Positions 44,465 to 52,471 of a stretch of 64,000 bases of DNA are shown here, in pieces. Position 1 is the stretch's first letter; each line of letters begins with the position of its first letter. The stretch comes from Spirochaetae bacterium HGW-Spirochaetae-1 (GTDB lineage: Bacteria; Spirochaetota; UBA4802; UBA5550), in NCBI GenBank assembly GCA_002839375.1, contig PGXY01000011.1:310001-374000 (forward strand). The letters are read 5' to 3'. Both the position numbers and the translations under genes were made by a program. A model generated the notes under the pieces. That model had not been told where the DNA came from. It saw only the letters and a list, made by a program, of their open reading frames with translations, and did not search any database.

Positions 44465-45391
44465 GTGGGATCAGGAAAAATATTTATTGTCGGAGCCGGT
44501 CATGTGGGAGCCACAGCGGCGGCAGTCATGGCAGAGAGAAAGCTGGGTGATATTCACCTCTATGATATCACCCGGGACAGGGCCGTCGGCAATGCCATGG
44601 ACATCAATCAATCGTCACCTTTTTACGGCACCGATTCGCTGGTAAGGGGATCAAACGACATTGAGGATATGCACGATTCCGATGTCGTGGTTGTGGCTGC
44701 GGGCGTACCTCGTCACAACGGAATGACACGGCTTGACCTGTTGAAGAAAAATATTGACGTTATCGACGGTGTTGGACGCAATATTCAGAAGTTCTGTCCT
44801 CATGCCCAGGTTTTCATCGTCACCAATCCCGTCGATGTTCTCACCTGGTATGCCGGAACCCGGTGGCCCGACCTGCATATATTCGGGCTGGGATGCACGC
44901 TTGACACGATTCGTTTTCAGTTTTTTCTCGCCGAAGCGCTGAAGGTTTCGGTCGATTCCGTATCGTCAATTGTTATAGGGACTCATGACGAGCACATGAT
45001 TCCTCTCATTGAATATGCCACGGTATGCGGTTTGCCCGTTCAAACGCTCCTCGATGAAAGTGCGGCGGCTGAAATAATGCGCAATACCATTGAAGCCGGT
45101 TCTGATATTGTTCGTAAATTGAAGGAGAGAAGCGGATTTTACGCGGCTGCTGCTGCTATAACCCAGGTCGTTGAATCAATCGTTCTTAACAAAAGACACA
45201 TCATGCCGCTGAGTATCCGATGCAACGGGGAATATGGGCACCGTGACATATGCCTGGCCCTTCCGGTCATCGTGGGAAGGGAAAAGAACAAGGAAATTGT
45301 GGAGGTTCATCTTTCTCCCGAGATCCGCATGAAGCTGGATAACTGTGCCCAGAGCATGGCAGCGGTTTTGCAGAATATCAGGATTGCATGA
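44465..45391 (+). CDS. mdh: Malate dehydrogenase (lactate/malate dehydrogenase family)
   Basis: 308 residues from GTG at 44465, with GAGAGG at 44454-44459; TTG 44462 and GTG 44459 are alternatives. IFIVGAGHVGATAAAV is the NAD-binding loop. GVPRHNGMTRLDLLKKN carries the arginines of malate dehydrogenases (rather than the Gln of lactate dehydrogenases), followed by IVTNPVDVLTWYAG and the catalytic His in GTHDEHMIPL. It interconverts malate and oxaloacetate. A strong promoter lies upstream. Confidence 0.88.
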   Translation: MGSGKIFIVGAGHVGATAAAVMAERKLGDIHLYDITRDRAVGNAMDINQSSPFYGTDSLVRGSNDIEDMHDSDVVVVAAGVPRHNGMTRLDLLKKNIDVIDGVGRNIQKFCPHAQVFIVTNPVDVLTWYAGTRWPDLHIFGLGCTLDTIRFQFFLAEALKVSVDSVSSIVIGTHDEHMIPLIEYATVCGLPVQTLLDESAAAEIMRNTIEAGSDIVRKLKERSGFYAAAAAITQVVESIVLNKRHIMPLSIRCNGEYGHRDICLALPVIVGREKNKEIVEVHLSPEIRMKLDNCAQSMAAVLQNIRIA

Positions 45392-45456
45392 CGTATGGTC
45401 GTTGACTATGCGGGAATAGGAAGCAGTAAAGGCAATAAAAGGAAATTCGTCACGTT

Positions 45457-46692
45457 ATGACAGATCAGGGCAGCAACGAACTCATTAAAATACTTCAGAC
45501 AATCCCCATCCTCCAGGGGTTTCAGACCGGCGATCTGGGGAAGATCATACCTCTGCTTGAATCCATCACCTATCCGGCAGAGAGCGTTATCATCAGGGAG
45601 GGCTCCAAAGGTGATTCCATGTATGTCATCGTCCGGGGTAATGTCAAGGTCTTCCGCAGAAAGGGCGGCGACACGGAAATAATTCTTAGCCATCTATCGG
45701 ACGGAGCCTACTTCGGTGAACTGGCTCTCATCGACGAACTTCCCCGGTCAGCCGATATCGTCACCCTTGAGGAAACGGAAGTCCTTCGCCTGACCCGGAT
45801 CGACCTGGACAGACTCCTGTCGGACAACAGGGACATAGCACTCATATTTTATCGTAACTGCCTCACCGAGACCTTTTCCCGGTTCAGACATAACCTGTCC
45901 AGTTTTACCTTTGCCCAGTTTGACCTGAATCAGAAATCGGCTATCCTGGAAGTGCTGAATGAGGATCTGTCTCATGCACGCAAGGTACAGAATTATTTTA
46001 TCGATACCCAGCTTCTGGACAGTGAGAAGGATATCCTTCCCGGCATACGGCAGTCCTATGTATACCGCCCCTGCATCGATGTGGGCGGCGATTTTCTGAA
46101 TATAACAAGACTCAATGACCGGCAAGCCGGCGTGATAATCGCTGATATTGAAGGGCATGGAATCACGGCGTCCCTGGGTACTGGTGTACTGAAAAGCGCT
46201 CTTTCCATGATAATGAATGATATGGGCGGCCGGCCCGTTGATGTTCTCAGGTTTCTCAACACGCACTTTAACCAGGTTATACCAAACCTCTATGCCACCT
46301 GTTATTATTCCGTAATTGATACGGAAAACAGCAGGGTTTTTCTGTCAAAGGCGGGGCATCATCATCCCCTATACTGGAAAAACCGCAACAGGGATTTTAT
46401 CACCATTGAATGTTCCGGCATCGGGCTGGGAATTATGAAGGATGCGCATTTCGGAGAGGTGACCCTTGATGTTGAGAAAGGGGACCGGCTCCTATTTTAT
46501 ACCGACGGCATTATTGAACAGTTTAATGAAAAACAGGAGATGTATGGCCGCACCAGGCTCCTGGAAAAACTGCATGAGTTGATACTTGCGAATGAAATGA
46601 ACATCCCGGAATTGATTCTTGACGACCTGAAAACATTTGCCGGGAAGGATGAATTCGATGATGATGTTACCATGCTTCTATTGGAGTTTTGA
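45457..46692 (+). CDS. Cyclic-nucleotide-binding SpoIIE/PP2C-type phosphatase
   Basis: 411 residues. The N-terminal cNMP-binding domain (about 15-130) shows EGSKGDSMYVIVRGNVKV and the phosphate-binding-cassette region YFGELALIDELPRSADIV. The C-terminal SpoIIE domain begins near 195 with DVGGDFLNITRL and IADIEGHGITASL, metal-binding motifs of the PP2C-like family, and ends with FYTDGIIEQF and DDVTMLLL. It would dephosphorylate STAS antagonists in response to cyclic nucleotides. STAS candidates are at 2643 and 29293. Confidence 0.93.
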   Translation: MTDQGSNELIKILQTIPILQGFQTGDLGKIIPLLESITYPAESVIIREGSKGDSMYVIVRGNVKVFRRKGGDTEIILSHLSDGAYFGELALIDELPRSADIVTLEETEVLRLTRIDLDRLLSDNRDIALIFYRNCLTETFSRFRHNLSSFTFAQFDLNQKSAILEVLNEDLSHARKVQNYFIDTQLLDSEKDILPGIRQSYVYRPCIDVGGDFLNITRLNDRQAGVIIADIEGHGITASLGTGVLKSALSMIMNDMGGRPVDVLRFLNTHFNQVIPNLYATCYYSVIDTENSRVFLSKAGHHHPLYWKNRNRDFITIECSGIGLGIMKDAHFGEVTLDVEKGDRLLFYTDGIIEQFNEKQEMYGRTRLLEKLHELILANEMNIPELILDDLKTFAGKDEFDDDVTMLLLEF

Positions 46693-46727
46693 CAGGCGTA
46701 CGGTGATTATTTCTCAGGACGATAAAT

Positions 46728-46774
46728 ATGGCGGGACAGAGGGCGGATATGTCATATTCACCCCCTGTTTTAGC
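46728..46774 (+). terminator. Imperfect terminator after the SpoIIE-type gene
   Basis: ACAGAGGG pairs with CCCCCTGT with one mismatch around a loop containing GATATG/CATATT, followed by TTTTAG. It lies in the gap between the convergent SpoIIE-type gene and the small acidic protein. Coordinates are approximate. Confidence 0.55.
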
Positions 46775-46790
46775 TGAATAAATATATCTA

Positions 46791-47075
46791 TTATTCTTCC
46801 TCGTTTGATTCAGGTACTTCCTCGCTTCCTTCTTCAGAGGGTACTTCTTCGATGGTCTCATCGGGATTGTACTGGTTGTCGCTTTCCGGCTGATCAGTGT
46901 TTTCCGGAGTATATTCCTTGTCGTAGTCTTCACTGCTTTGTACTATCAATGAAGCATCCCCTGATCTCCAGGTTTTTGCCGCAGCCTGCACGGAGTAATT
47001 ATTTAAAAACAGCAGTGCAACCACGGCCAGTGTAAAAATTAATGCTGGTTTATTGCCTGTTCCTCTCAATATCAT
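46791..47075 (-). CDS. Small secreted acidic protein
   Basis: 94 residues. A clear signal peptide (ALIFTLAVVALLFLNNYSVQAAA) is followed by a low-complexity, glutamate/aspartate-rich mature part (DESIEEVPSEEGSEEVPESNEEE-like). No known domain is recognised. A signal peptide plus a disordered acidic tail suggests a periplasmic or surface role, perhaps cation binding, which is inference only. Confidence 0.65.
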   Translation of the reverse strand: MILRGTGNKPALIFTLAVVALLFLNNYSVQAAAKTWRSGDASLIVQSSEDYDKEYTPENTDQPESDNQYNPDETIEEVPSEEGSEEVPESNEEE

Positions 47076-47325
47076 ACATAAAACCTCCCATGGTGATTTA
47101 CCAAATGTCGATTATATGTACTCAAAAGTTACGGGATCGTCAATTAAAAAAATGCCCGATCTATGGGATAAAACAAATATTATGTGTTGTTGATAATTGC
47201 CGTTTAAATAAAAATTCAAAAATATTTTGGTTGCCATTTGGCGGGCATGACTGTTTTTATTGTTCACAACATTGAGGATAGAGTCGAAAAGAAAGAAGCA
47301 TTATTAATTTATTGAGAGGAATTAT

Positions 47326-47649
47326 ATGGATATTTTTGTCGGAAACCTGGCCCCCGAAGTAACGGAAGAGGATCTCCAGGATCTTTTTGAGCTCTATGGT
47401 GAAGTGGGAACGGTGCGTATTGAATATGATGCATCGGGAGAATCCAGGGGTGTCGGCCTGGTTACCATGGCCGATAGGAATGAAGCCCTTGAGGCTATTG
47501 ATGCGCTGAACAAGACTCCCCTTCAGGGCCAGAGGATAAAGGTCCGCCGTTCTTCACCGGGATTTGAGAGGGGAGTGGGTGTCTCAGAGAAGGGTCGGGG
47601 GGAACATGATGATCCATCGCCGGAGAACGATGAACCCCACGATATATAA
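47326..47649 (+). CDS. RRM-domain RNA-binding protein
   Basis: 107 residues. The RNP2 motif is DIFVGNLA and RNP1 is SRGVGLVTM, in the order VGNLAPEVTEEDLQDLFELYGEVGTVRIEYDASGESRGVGLVTMADRNEALEAIDALN; RNP1 reads RGVGLVTM in place of RGFGFVxM, so one aromatic RNA-stacking residue is altered. An arginine/glycine-rich tail follows. Such short bacterial RRM proteins are common in spirochaetes and cyanobacteria. GAGAGGAA precedes the ATG. Confidence 0.92.
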   Translation: MDIFVGNLAPEVTEEDLQDLFELYGEVGTVRIEYDASGESRGVGLVTMADRNEALEAIDALNKTPLQGQRIKVRRSSPGFERGVGVSEKGRGEHDDPSPENDEPHDI

Positions 47650-47814
47650 AGGAAAAAATGCTTTCAAAAAATTCAGATATACTATTTATTGTTAACGGGG
47701 CAATGTTTTTGTTTAAATAATGAGGAAACCTCGCGTACCTTATATTAAGAAGTATCCATGAGATGAGCGGCATCATGAGAATGGCGAATCAAACGGGCGA
47801 AAAGAGGGAAAAAC

Positions 47815-49173
47815 ATGTCGGAAGAAAAGATCCTGCAGAAAATAGAAAAACTTCTCCTGATTCATGACAGCATTCCTCCCGAGGTTGTTAAGGCGAAGAA
47901 TATTAAGCTGGGTCTGCGGAATATGGATGGCACCGGCGTTAATGTGGGCATTACGACCAAAGGCTACGTCGTTGGATATGAGATGATTGCGGATAAAAAG
48001 GATGCAGGGAAGTCAGTAAAAAAACCCCTGGAAGGCAAACTCTATTATTGCGGTTATGATGTGGAGAAGATTATCCGGGAACTGGAGATTGAGAAGAGAT
48101 TTGGTTTTGAGGAAGTTATATTTCTATTGCTTACCGGGCTATTGCCCTCGGAGGAATACCTTAATCTTTTTTCCCAGGAACTGGCCAAACGCCGCAGGCT
48201 CACCAAGGCTGAAAGGAGCATTATTATGCAGGAGGTTGAGGACCACAATCATATGTCCGTCCTCCATAGCGCTATTTCTCATCTGAGCCGTTGTGATCCC
48301 AATCCCGACTCGACGGAATTCGGCGATGTTACCAACCAGTGTATCAATCTCATAGCGAAATTCCCCACCATTATTGCCAATTCGTATAACGTGGTAAAGT
48401 TTCGTGACGGCGGAGACCTCCATATAGTTCGTCCCAGCGAGGACCTGACAACGGCGGAAAATATTCTCTATATGATACATGGGGACCTGCCCGATACCTT
48501 TGACGCTCTTATGCTTGATAAAATTCTCATCCTCCACGCGGAACATGGCGGTGGCAACAATTCAACCTTTACCGTAAGGACCGTTTCTTCCAGTGGTGCC
48601 AATACCTACATGGCGCTCGCTACGGGCATAGCGTCTCTCAGTGGATATTTTCATACCGGATCCGATGAGTCGGTGATTGATATGATGAAGGATCTCAAAA
48701 AAAATGTTAAGAACAAGGACAGCGAAAAGCAACTGAGAACCTATGTCAATGCCCTTGTCCGGGAACATGTGGTGAACGGCGAGGGAAAGATCCCCGGGTT
48801 TGATCATGCAGTGTACACCCTTTCGGACCCGCGGTCCGTCATTCTCAGGGAACTGGCCGGGGAATATGCTCAACAGAAGGAAATGACAGGGGAATACCAG
48901 CTATTTTTTATGGTGGAAAAGATTCTAACGGAAGTCCTTTCCGAAGAACTGGGGCGACCCGTCTGTTCCAATATCGATTTTTATTCAGGTCTGTTGTACC
49001 AGATGATGGGCATACCCAGAGAACTATATACACCCCTTTTTGCCATGGCAAGGCTTGCCGGCTGGTCGGCGCACCGCCTTGAACAGCTGCGTGAGGGGAA
49101 GATAATCCGGCCCGCCTATATGCCGCCGAAGGAAGGGGATAAATCCTATATTCCCCTGGACAAGCGGGTTTGA
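47815..49173 (+). CDS. Citrate synthase family protein, divergent type
   Basis: 452 residues. The N-terminal extension (about 60 residues) and the LILHAEHGGGNNSTFTVRTVSSSG block match the clostridial-type citrate synthase clade. The HGGAN motif reads HTGSD (GYFHTGSDESVI) and the GMGHAVY motif reads GFDHAVY, but both catalytic histidines and the Asp of NIDFYSG remain. It would condense acetyl-CoA and oxaloacetate, or a related acyl-CoA. Note the malate dehydrogenase nearby. GAGGGAAAAAC precedes the ATG. Confidence 0.85.
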   Translation: MSEEKILQKIEKLLLIHDSIPPEVVKAKNIKLGLRNMDGTGVNVGITTKGYVVGYEMIADKKDAGKSVKKPLEGKLYYCGYDVEKIIRELEIEKRFGFEEVIFLLLTGLLPSEEYLNLFSQELAKRRRLTKAERSIIMQEVEDHNHMSVLHSAISHLSRCDPNPDSTEFGDVTNQCINLIAKFPTIIANSYNVVKFRDGGDLHIVRPSEDLTTAENILYMIHGDLPDTFDALMLDKILILHAEHGGGNNSTFTVRTVSSSGANTYMALATGIASLSGYFHTGSDESVIDMMKDLKKNVKNKDSEKQLRTYVNALVREHVVNGEGKIPGFDHAVYTLSDPRSVILRELAGEYAQQKEMTGEYQLFFMVEKILTEVLSEELGRPVCSNIDFYSGLLYQMMGIPRELYTPLFAMARLAGWSAHRLEQLREGKIIRPAYMPPKEGDKSYIPLDKRV

Positions 49174-49269
49174 TTAGATTTTTTTTCAGAGGTCTTAAGA
49201 AAAACTGCCGATGCAATGAAAAAGTCCAGGGAGGATTTTTTCAGGCAACTATTTAAGGAGGAGTATCGA

Positions 49270-49794
49270 ATGAGTGACTTAATCGCAAAGATCGAAACAA
49301 ACAGGGGAACCATATCAATCAAACTGTTTTCAGAAAAGGTGCCGGTAACAACGGCAAATTTTGTCAATCTGGCCAAGCGCGGGTTTTATGATAATCTCAG
49401 CTTTCATCGCGTTATAGCCGATTTCATGATCCAGGGAGGATGCCCCCTGGGAAACGGACGCGGTGGTCCCGGGTACCGTTTTGAGGATGAATTTATATCG
49501 GACCTCAGGCATGACAGGCCGGGCATGCTGTCCATGGCCAATGCCGGCCCCGGAACGAACGGCAGCCAGTTTTTCATCACCCATGTGCCGACGCCATGGC
49601 TCGACGGGAAGCACACCGTATTCGGCACCGTGGTAAGTGAAGATGATCAGAAGATCGTAAACAGCATCAGTCAGGGGGATTCGATTAAAAGTATCTCAGT
49701 GGAAGGCGATGTATCGGCCCTCCTGGAGGGAGCAAAGGATCGCCTTGAAGAGTGGAATAAAACCCTGGACGCGAGTTTCAAGGGGCTGCGGTAG
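49270..49794 (+). CDS. Peptidyl-prolyl cis-trans isomerase (cyclophilin type)
   Basis: 174 residues from the ATG at 49270, which has AAGGAGGAG upstream. The cyclophilin core is complete: [48 protein letters not shown], then [18 protein letters not shown] and [12 protein letters not shown]. It accelerates proline isomerisation in the cytoplasm (no signal peptide). The C-terminal ~25-residue helical tail ([22 protein letters not shown]) is an extra. It follows the citrate synthase gene by 96 bases. Confidence 0.94.
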   Translation: MSDLIAKIETNRGTISIKLFSEKVPVTTANFVNLAKRGFYDNLSFHRVIADFMIQGGCPLGNGRGGPGYRFEDEFISDLRHDRPGMLSMANAGPGTNGSQFFITHVPTPWLDGKHTVFGTVVSEDDQKIVNSISQGDSIKSISVEGDVSALLEGAKDRLEEWNKTLDASFKGLR

Positions 49795-49827
49795 AATGAT
49801 CTGTGGGGATAGCGTTGTAGACGCATT

Positions 49828-49855
49828 GTATGGACAGATCGTGATCTGTCCATAC
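49828..49855. repeat. Perfect 13-base inverted repeat (28-base palindrome)
   Basis: GTATGGACAGATC at 49828-49840 and GATCTGTCCATAC at 49843-49855 flank a two-base centre (GT). It lies in the gap between the convergent cyclophilin and STAS-like genes. No T tract follows in either direction, so it is not a standard terminator. It could be an operator, a bidirectional stop or a mobile repeat; I see no second copy in the window. Confidence 0.7.
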
Positions 49856-49857
49856 GA

Positions 49858-50256
49858 CTATGGAACAGGAATCACCCCTTTCATATCAACACCAAGCCAC
49901 TGACACGCTTCTTCCATTGAATAGAATATTTCGACCTTCCAGGGGACGCCATCGGCTTCGGCATAGGCCGTATACACGCGGGCCAGTCCATAAGCAGATG
50001 GTGTTGTAACGAGAATGGCCGTCCTGGCTTTTTCATCCCTGCTGCTCGATTTTGGACTGGAATTGTAATGAAGCTGCCGCGCATACGCAGTTTTAAACTC
50101 ACCGCTTACCTTCCGCAGGTCATAGAGCTCGAGTTTTGTCGCTCCCGACCGGTTGTATTCATCGATACTATTTAACCAATCATCCAGTTCCACGAGATCT
50201 TCCAGAGTGAAAATTGTCAGATCGAGGTCTTTATATTTTTTATATGCGAAACTCAT
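49858..50256 (-). CDS. SpoIIAA-like/STAS-fold protein of unknown function
   Basis: 132 residues. TKLELYDLRKVSGEF, ARTAILVTTPSAYGLARVYTAYAEADGVPWKVEIFYSMEEACQWL fit the SpoIIAA-like (DUF3478/STAS-type) fold, where the C-terminal helix carries the EEAxxWL motif. No phosphorylatable serine is obvious at the STAS position. It faces the cyclophilin gene. Its role is unknown; it could be a single-domain regulator. Confidence 0.65.
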   Translation of the reverse strand: MSFAYKKYKDLDLTIFTLEDLVELDDWLNSIDEYNRSGATKLELYDLRKVSGEFKTAYARQLHYNSSPKSSSRDEKARTAILVTTPSAYGLARVYTAYAEADGVPWKVEIFYSMEEACQWLGVDMKGVIPVP

Positions 50257-50293
50257 ACTGGTAAAGTATCTTCCCTGTAACCTGTCAGAGTAA

Positions 50294-51232
50294 TTATACG
50301 CCCCTTAAAAATTTACCGGCATCACCAGCTGTTTTCTCGGGGATCTCCTCCATGGGGACGTGGCCGATTCCTTCATACATGATGAGTCGTGAGTTTTTCA
50401 GATCATTACGGAACCGGCGGGCGTACTCAGGCGCGATCCATTTGTCTGCGGAGCCCCACATGATGAGGACCGGCACTGATATGATTTTTATCTTGGCGGT
50501 TTCATAGGGATTAACGTGCGTCATTTTCGCCCGGGCTATGAAGGCGTCCCTGTTTCCTTCACGCAGGGCCATGTCGTGATAGCGGTCTATGAGTTCATCG
50601 GTGACTTTGCTGTCATCGCCGTACACCTCGAGGAGGCTTTTTTTTACAAAATATCTCGGTGTCAGATAACGGGTCAACGCGCCGATTACGGGTGCTCGTG
50701 TGATCCTGAAAACCAGGGGAGGGCTTGTATGCCGGAAATATCCCGCCGAATCGATGAGGATAAGTCGTGATATCATGTCCGGGTATGCAGCGGTAAAGCT
50801 CCAGGCGATACCTCCGCCCAGTGAGTTGCCCGCTATATGGCATTTCCTGATACCCAGTCTGTCCAGGAATTCCTTCAGGAAGGCCACGTAGGATGAGGGG
50901 GAATAGTCATTGGTCCTGTTGGGACCGGTGATGCCATAAGCGGGAATATCCATTCGGATAATGCGGAAATCTTTTTTAAGTTTCCGTGTCCAACCATCCC
51001 AGGTGTGCAGAGATGAACTGGTGCCGTGTATCAGGACAAGCGGGAACCCTTTACCTTCATCGGCATAGTGGACCTGCATGCCCTGAAGTTCCATGTAGCG
51101 CGATTCCGGTATGGCGTATTTCTCTTTTATTTTTTCTACGGGAATATCACCGTGTATGTTTACCGCAATGGGGGCCAGGACCAATGCTGCCGCGAAGATG
51201 ATAAGACTGATTTTGCCTGATTTACCGATCAT
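50294..51232 (-). CDS. Alpha/beta-hydrolase, membrane-anchored
   Basis: 312 residues. An N-terminal transmembrane/signal segment (ISLIIFAAALVLAPIAVNI) is followed by the hydrolase fold. HGTSSSLHTWDGWT is the oxyanion loop, GNSLGGGIAW carries the nucleophile serine, ADKW supplies the acid and GIGHVPMEE the catalytic histidine. It is an esterase, lipase or haloalkane-dehalogenase type enzyme with unknown substrate. It is adjacent to no pathway genes. The complete triad suggests it is active. Confidence 0.9.
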   Translation of the reverse strand: MIGKSGKISLIIFAAALVLAPIAVNIHGDIPVEKIKEKYAIPESRYMELQGMQVHYADEGKGFPLVLIHGTSSSLHTWDGWTRKLKKDFRIIRMDIPAYGITGPNRTNDYSPSSYVAFLKEFLDRLGIRKCHIAGNSLGGGIAWSFTAAYPDMISRLILIDSAGYFRHTSPPLVFRITRAPVIGALTRYLTPRYFVKKSLLEVYGDDSKVTDELIDRYHDMALREGNRDAFIARAKMTHVNPYETAKIKIISVPVLIMWGSADKWIAPEYARRFRNDLKNSRLIMYEGIGHVPMEEIPEKTAGDAGKFLRGV

Positions 51233-51346
51233 TATTATTCCCCCGAAGTTATGTGACTATACTATGGACGGGAAAAACAATTTTGTCAAGGTGAATTTCA
51301 CGGGCCGGAGCGGGAAGATAAAGGGGCCCTGCTTGAGAGTCAACGG

Positions 51347-51547
51347 TCAGAAGAGAGGGAGAAGCACCTTCGAAAAAAACATGGTAACCAGTGCTGCCGA
51401 GATGCCCGCCAGGAATACCACTTCAGGGTCGAAGAGTTTTACCTCGCTATTCCTTCGTTTCAACAGCCCGAGAAATAAACGTGCGCTTACGTAAAAGGTG
51501 ATTATAAAAATGGCGGTTTTCAGCAGTCTTTTCAGGAGCAGTTCCAT
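51347..51547 (-). CDS. Small membrane protein of unknown function
   Basis: 66 residues with two hydrophobic helices (LLKTAIFIITFYVSARLFLGLL and VVFLAGISAALVTMFFSKVLL) and basic ends. An AGGAAA lies about ten bases upstream of the ATG on the minus strand. No family is recognised. The reading frame lies alone between two larger genes and codes plausibly for a double-pass protein. It is less certain than the others. Confidence 0.5.
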   Translation of the reverse strand: MELLLKRLLKTAIFIITFYVSARLFLGLLKRRNSEVKLFDPEVVFLAGISAALVTMFFSKVLLPLF

Positions 51548-51661
51548 GGGGTTATTTTCCTGTTTTTAATCATATTCATTGACAATATGATCGATTCGGC
51601 TATTGTGGCAATACTTTTTTATGCATGCATTCCAGTTATGAATAACGCAGGGATAGAAACA

Positions 51662-52459
51662 ATGAATCAGGATCAGGTAATAGAAAAACTGCTGAAGCTC
51701 GATAACTCCGTTGAGGATTTCGTTCTTACTTTTTCAGGTAAGGAGAGCAAGAAGGTGGATGGGCTCTATAAGCCCGATAACCGGGAAATCATCATACATA
51801 ATAAAAATCACGAAAGCGATAATGCCCTCATGTATACGGCCATTCATGAGTTCGCTCATCATATTCATTTCACTACCTCTGTCGCGCCCATATCTTCGCG
51901 CTGTCACAACAGTCATTTCTGGAACATTTTTCATAAACTGCTGGGCAAGGCCGAGGAGATGGGTGTCTATACCAATATTTTTGAGACCGAGGATGAATTT
52001 AAAAACCTTACCGAGAGAATCCGGGGACAGTATCTCCATGAAAACGCTCGTCTCATGAAGGAGTTCGGGGAGATACTCATGCAGGCGTATGAGCTCTGCC
52101 TGAAGTATCATGCCAGTTTCGAGGATTACGTGGACAGGGTTCTGGGACTGCACCGGTCTTCGGCCAAGGCCATCATGAAATTTCATACCAAGGATATCAG
52201 TGACGAAGTGGGTTATGAGAACATGAAGATACTCGCCGGCATCAGGGACGATGATGTGCGACAACTTGCCCAGGAGGCCTTTCTCGAGGGTCAGAGCCCT
52301 GATATGGTCAAGGCACAGTACGCCTCGCGCGCCGTGCCCGATGACAAGCTGGAATACCTGGTAAAGGAACGGGACCGCCTGGAAAAATCCCTGGAGACAA
52401 TTACAGTAAAGCTGGTGAAAGTTGAGCGTGAGATACAGACCATAAAGGAAAAAATATAA
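51662..52459 (+). CDS. Putative zinc metallopeptidase (HExxH type)
   Basis: 265 residues from the ATG at 51662, with CAGGGAT upstream; the in-frame ATG at 51587 would add 25 residues. HEFAHHIHF carries the HExxH zinc motif, and a third histidine is offered by CHNSHFWNIFHKLLG, an arrangement like SprT/YgjP-type (HELCH...SKAFW) peptidases. The C-terminal third is helical, with a coiled coil (about 220-265). Twelve bases separate it from the DUF362 gene, so they may be co-transcribed. Substrate unknown. Confidence 0.75.
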   Translation: MNQDQVIEKLLKLDNSVEDFVLTFSGKESKKVDGLYKPDNREIIIHNKNHESDNALMYTAIHEFAHHIHFTTSVAPISSRCHNSHFWNIFHKLLGKAEEMGVYTNIFETEDEFKNLTERIRGQYLHENARLMKEFGEILMQAYELCLKYHASFEDYVDRVLGLHRSSAKAIMKFHTKDISDEVGYENMKILAGIRDDDVRQLAQEAFLEGQSPDMVKAQYASRAVPDDKLEYLVKERDRLEKSLETITVKLVKVEREIQTIKEKI

Positions 52460-52471
52460 AGGGGTTCAGTT

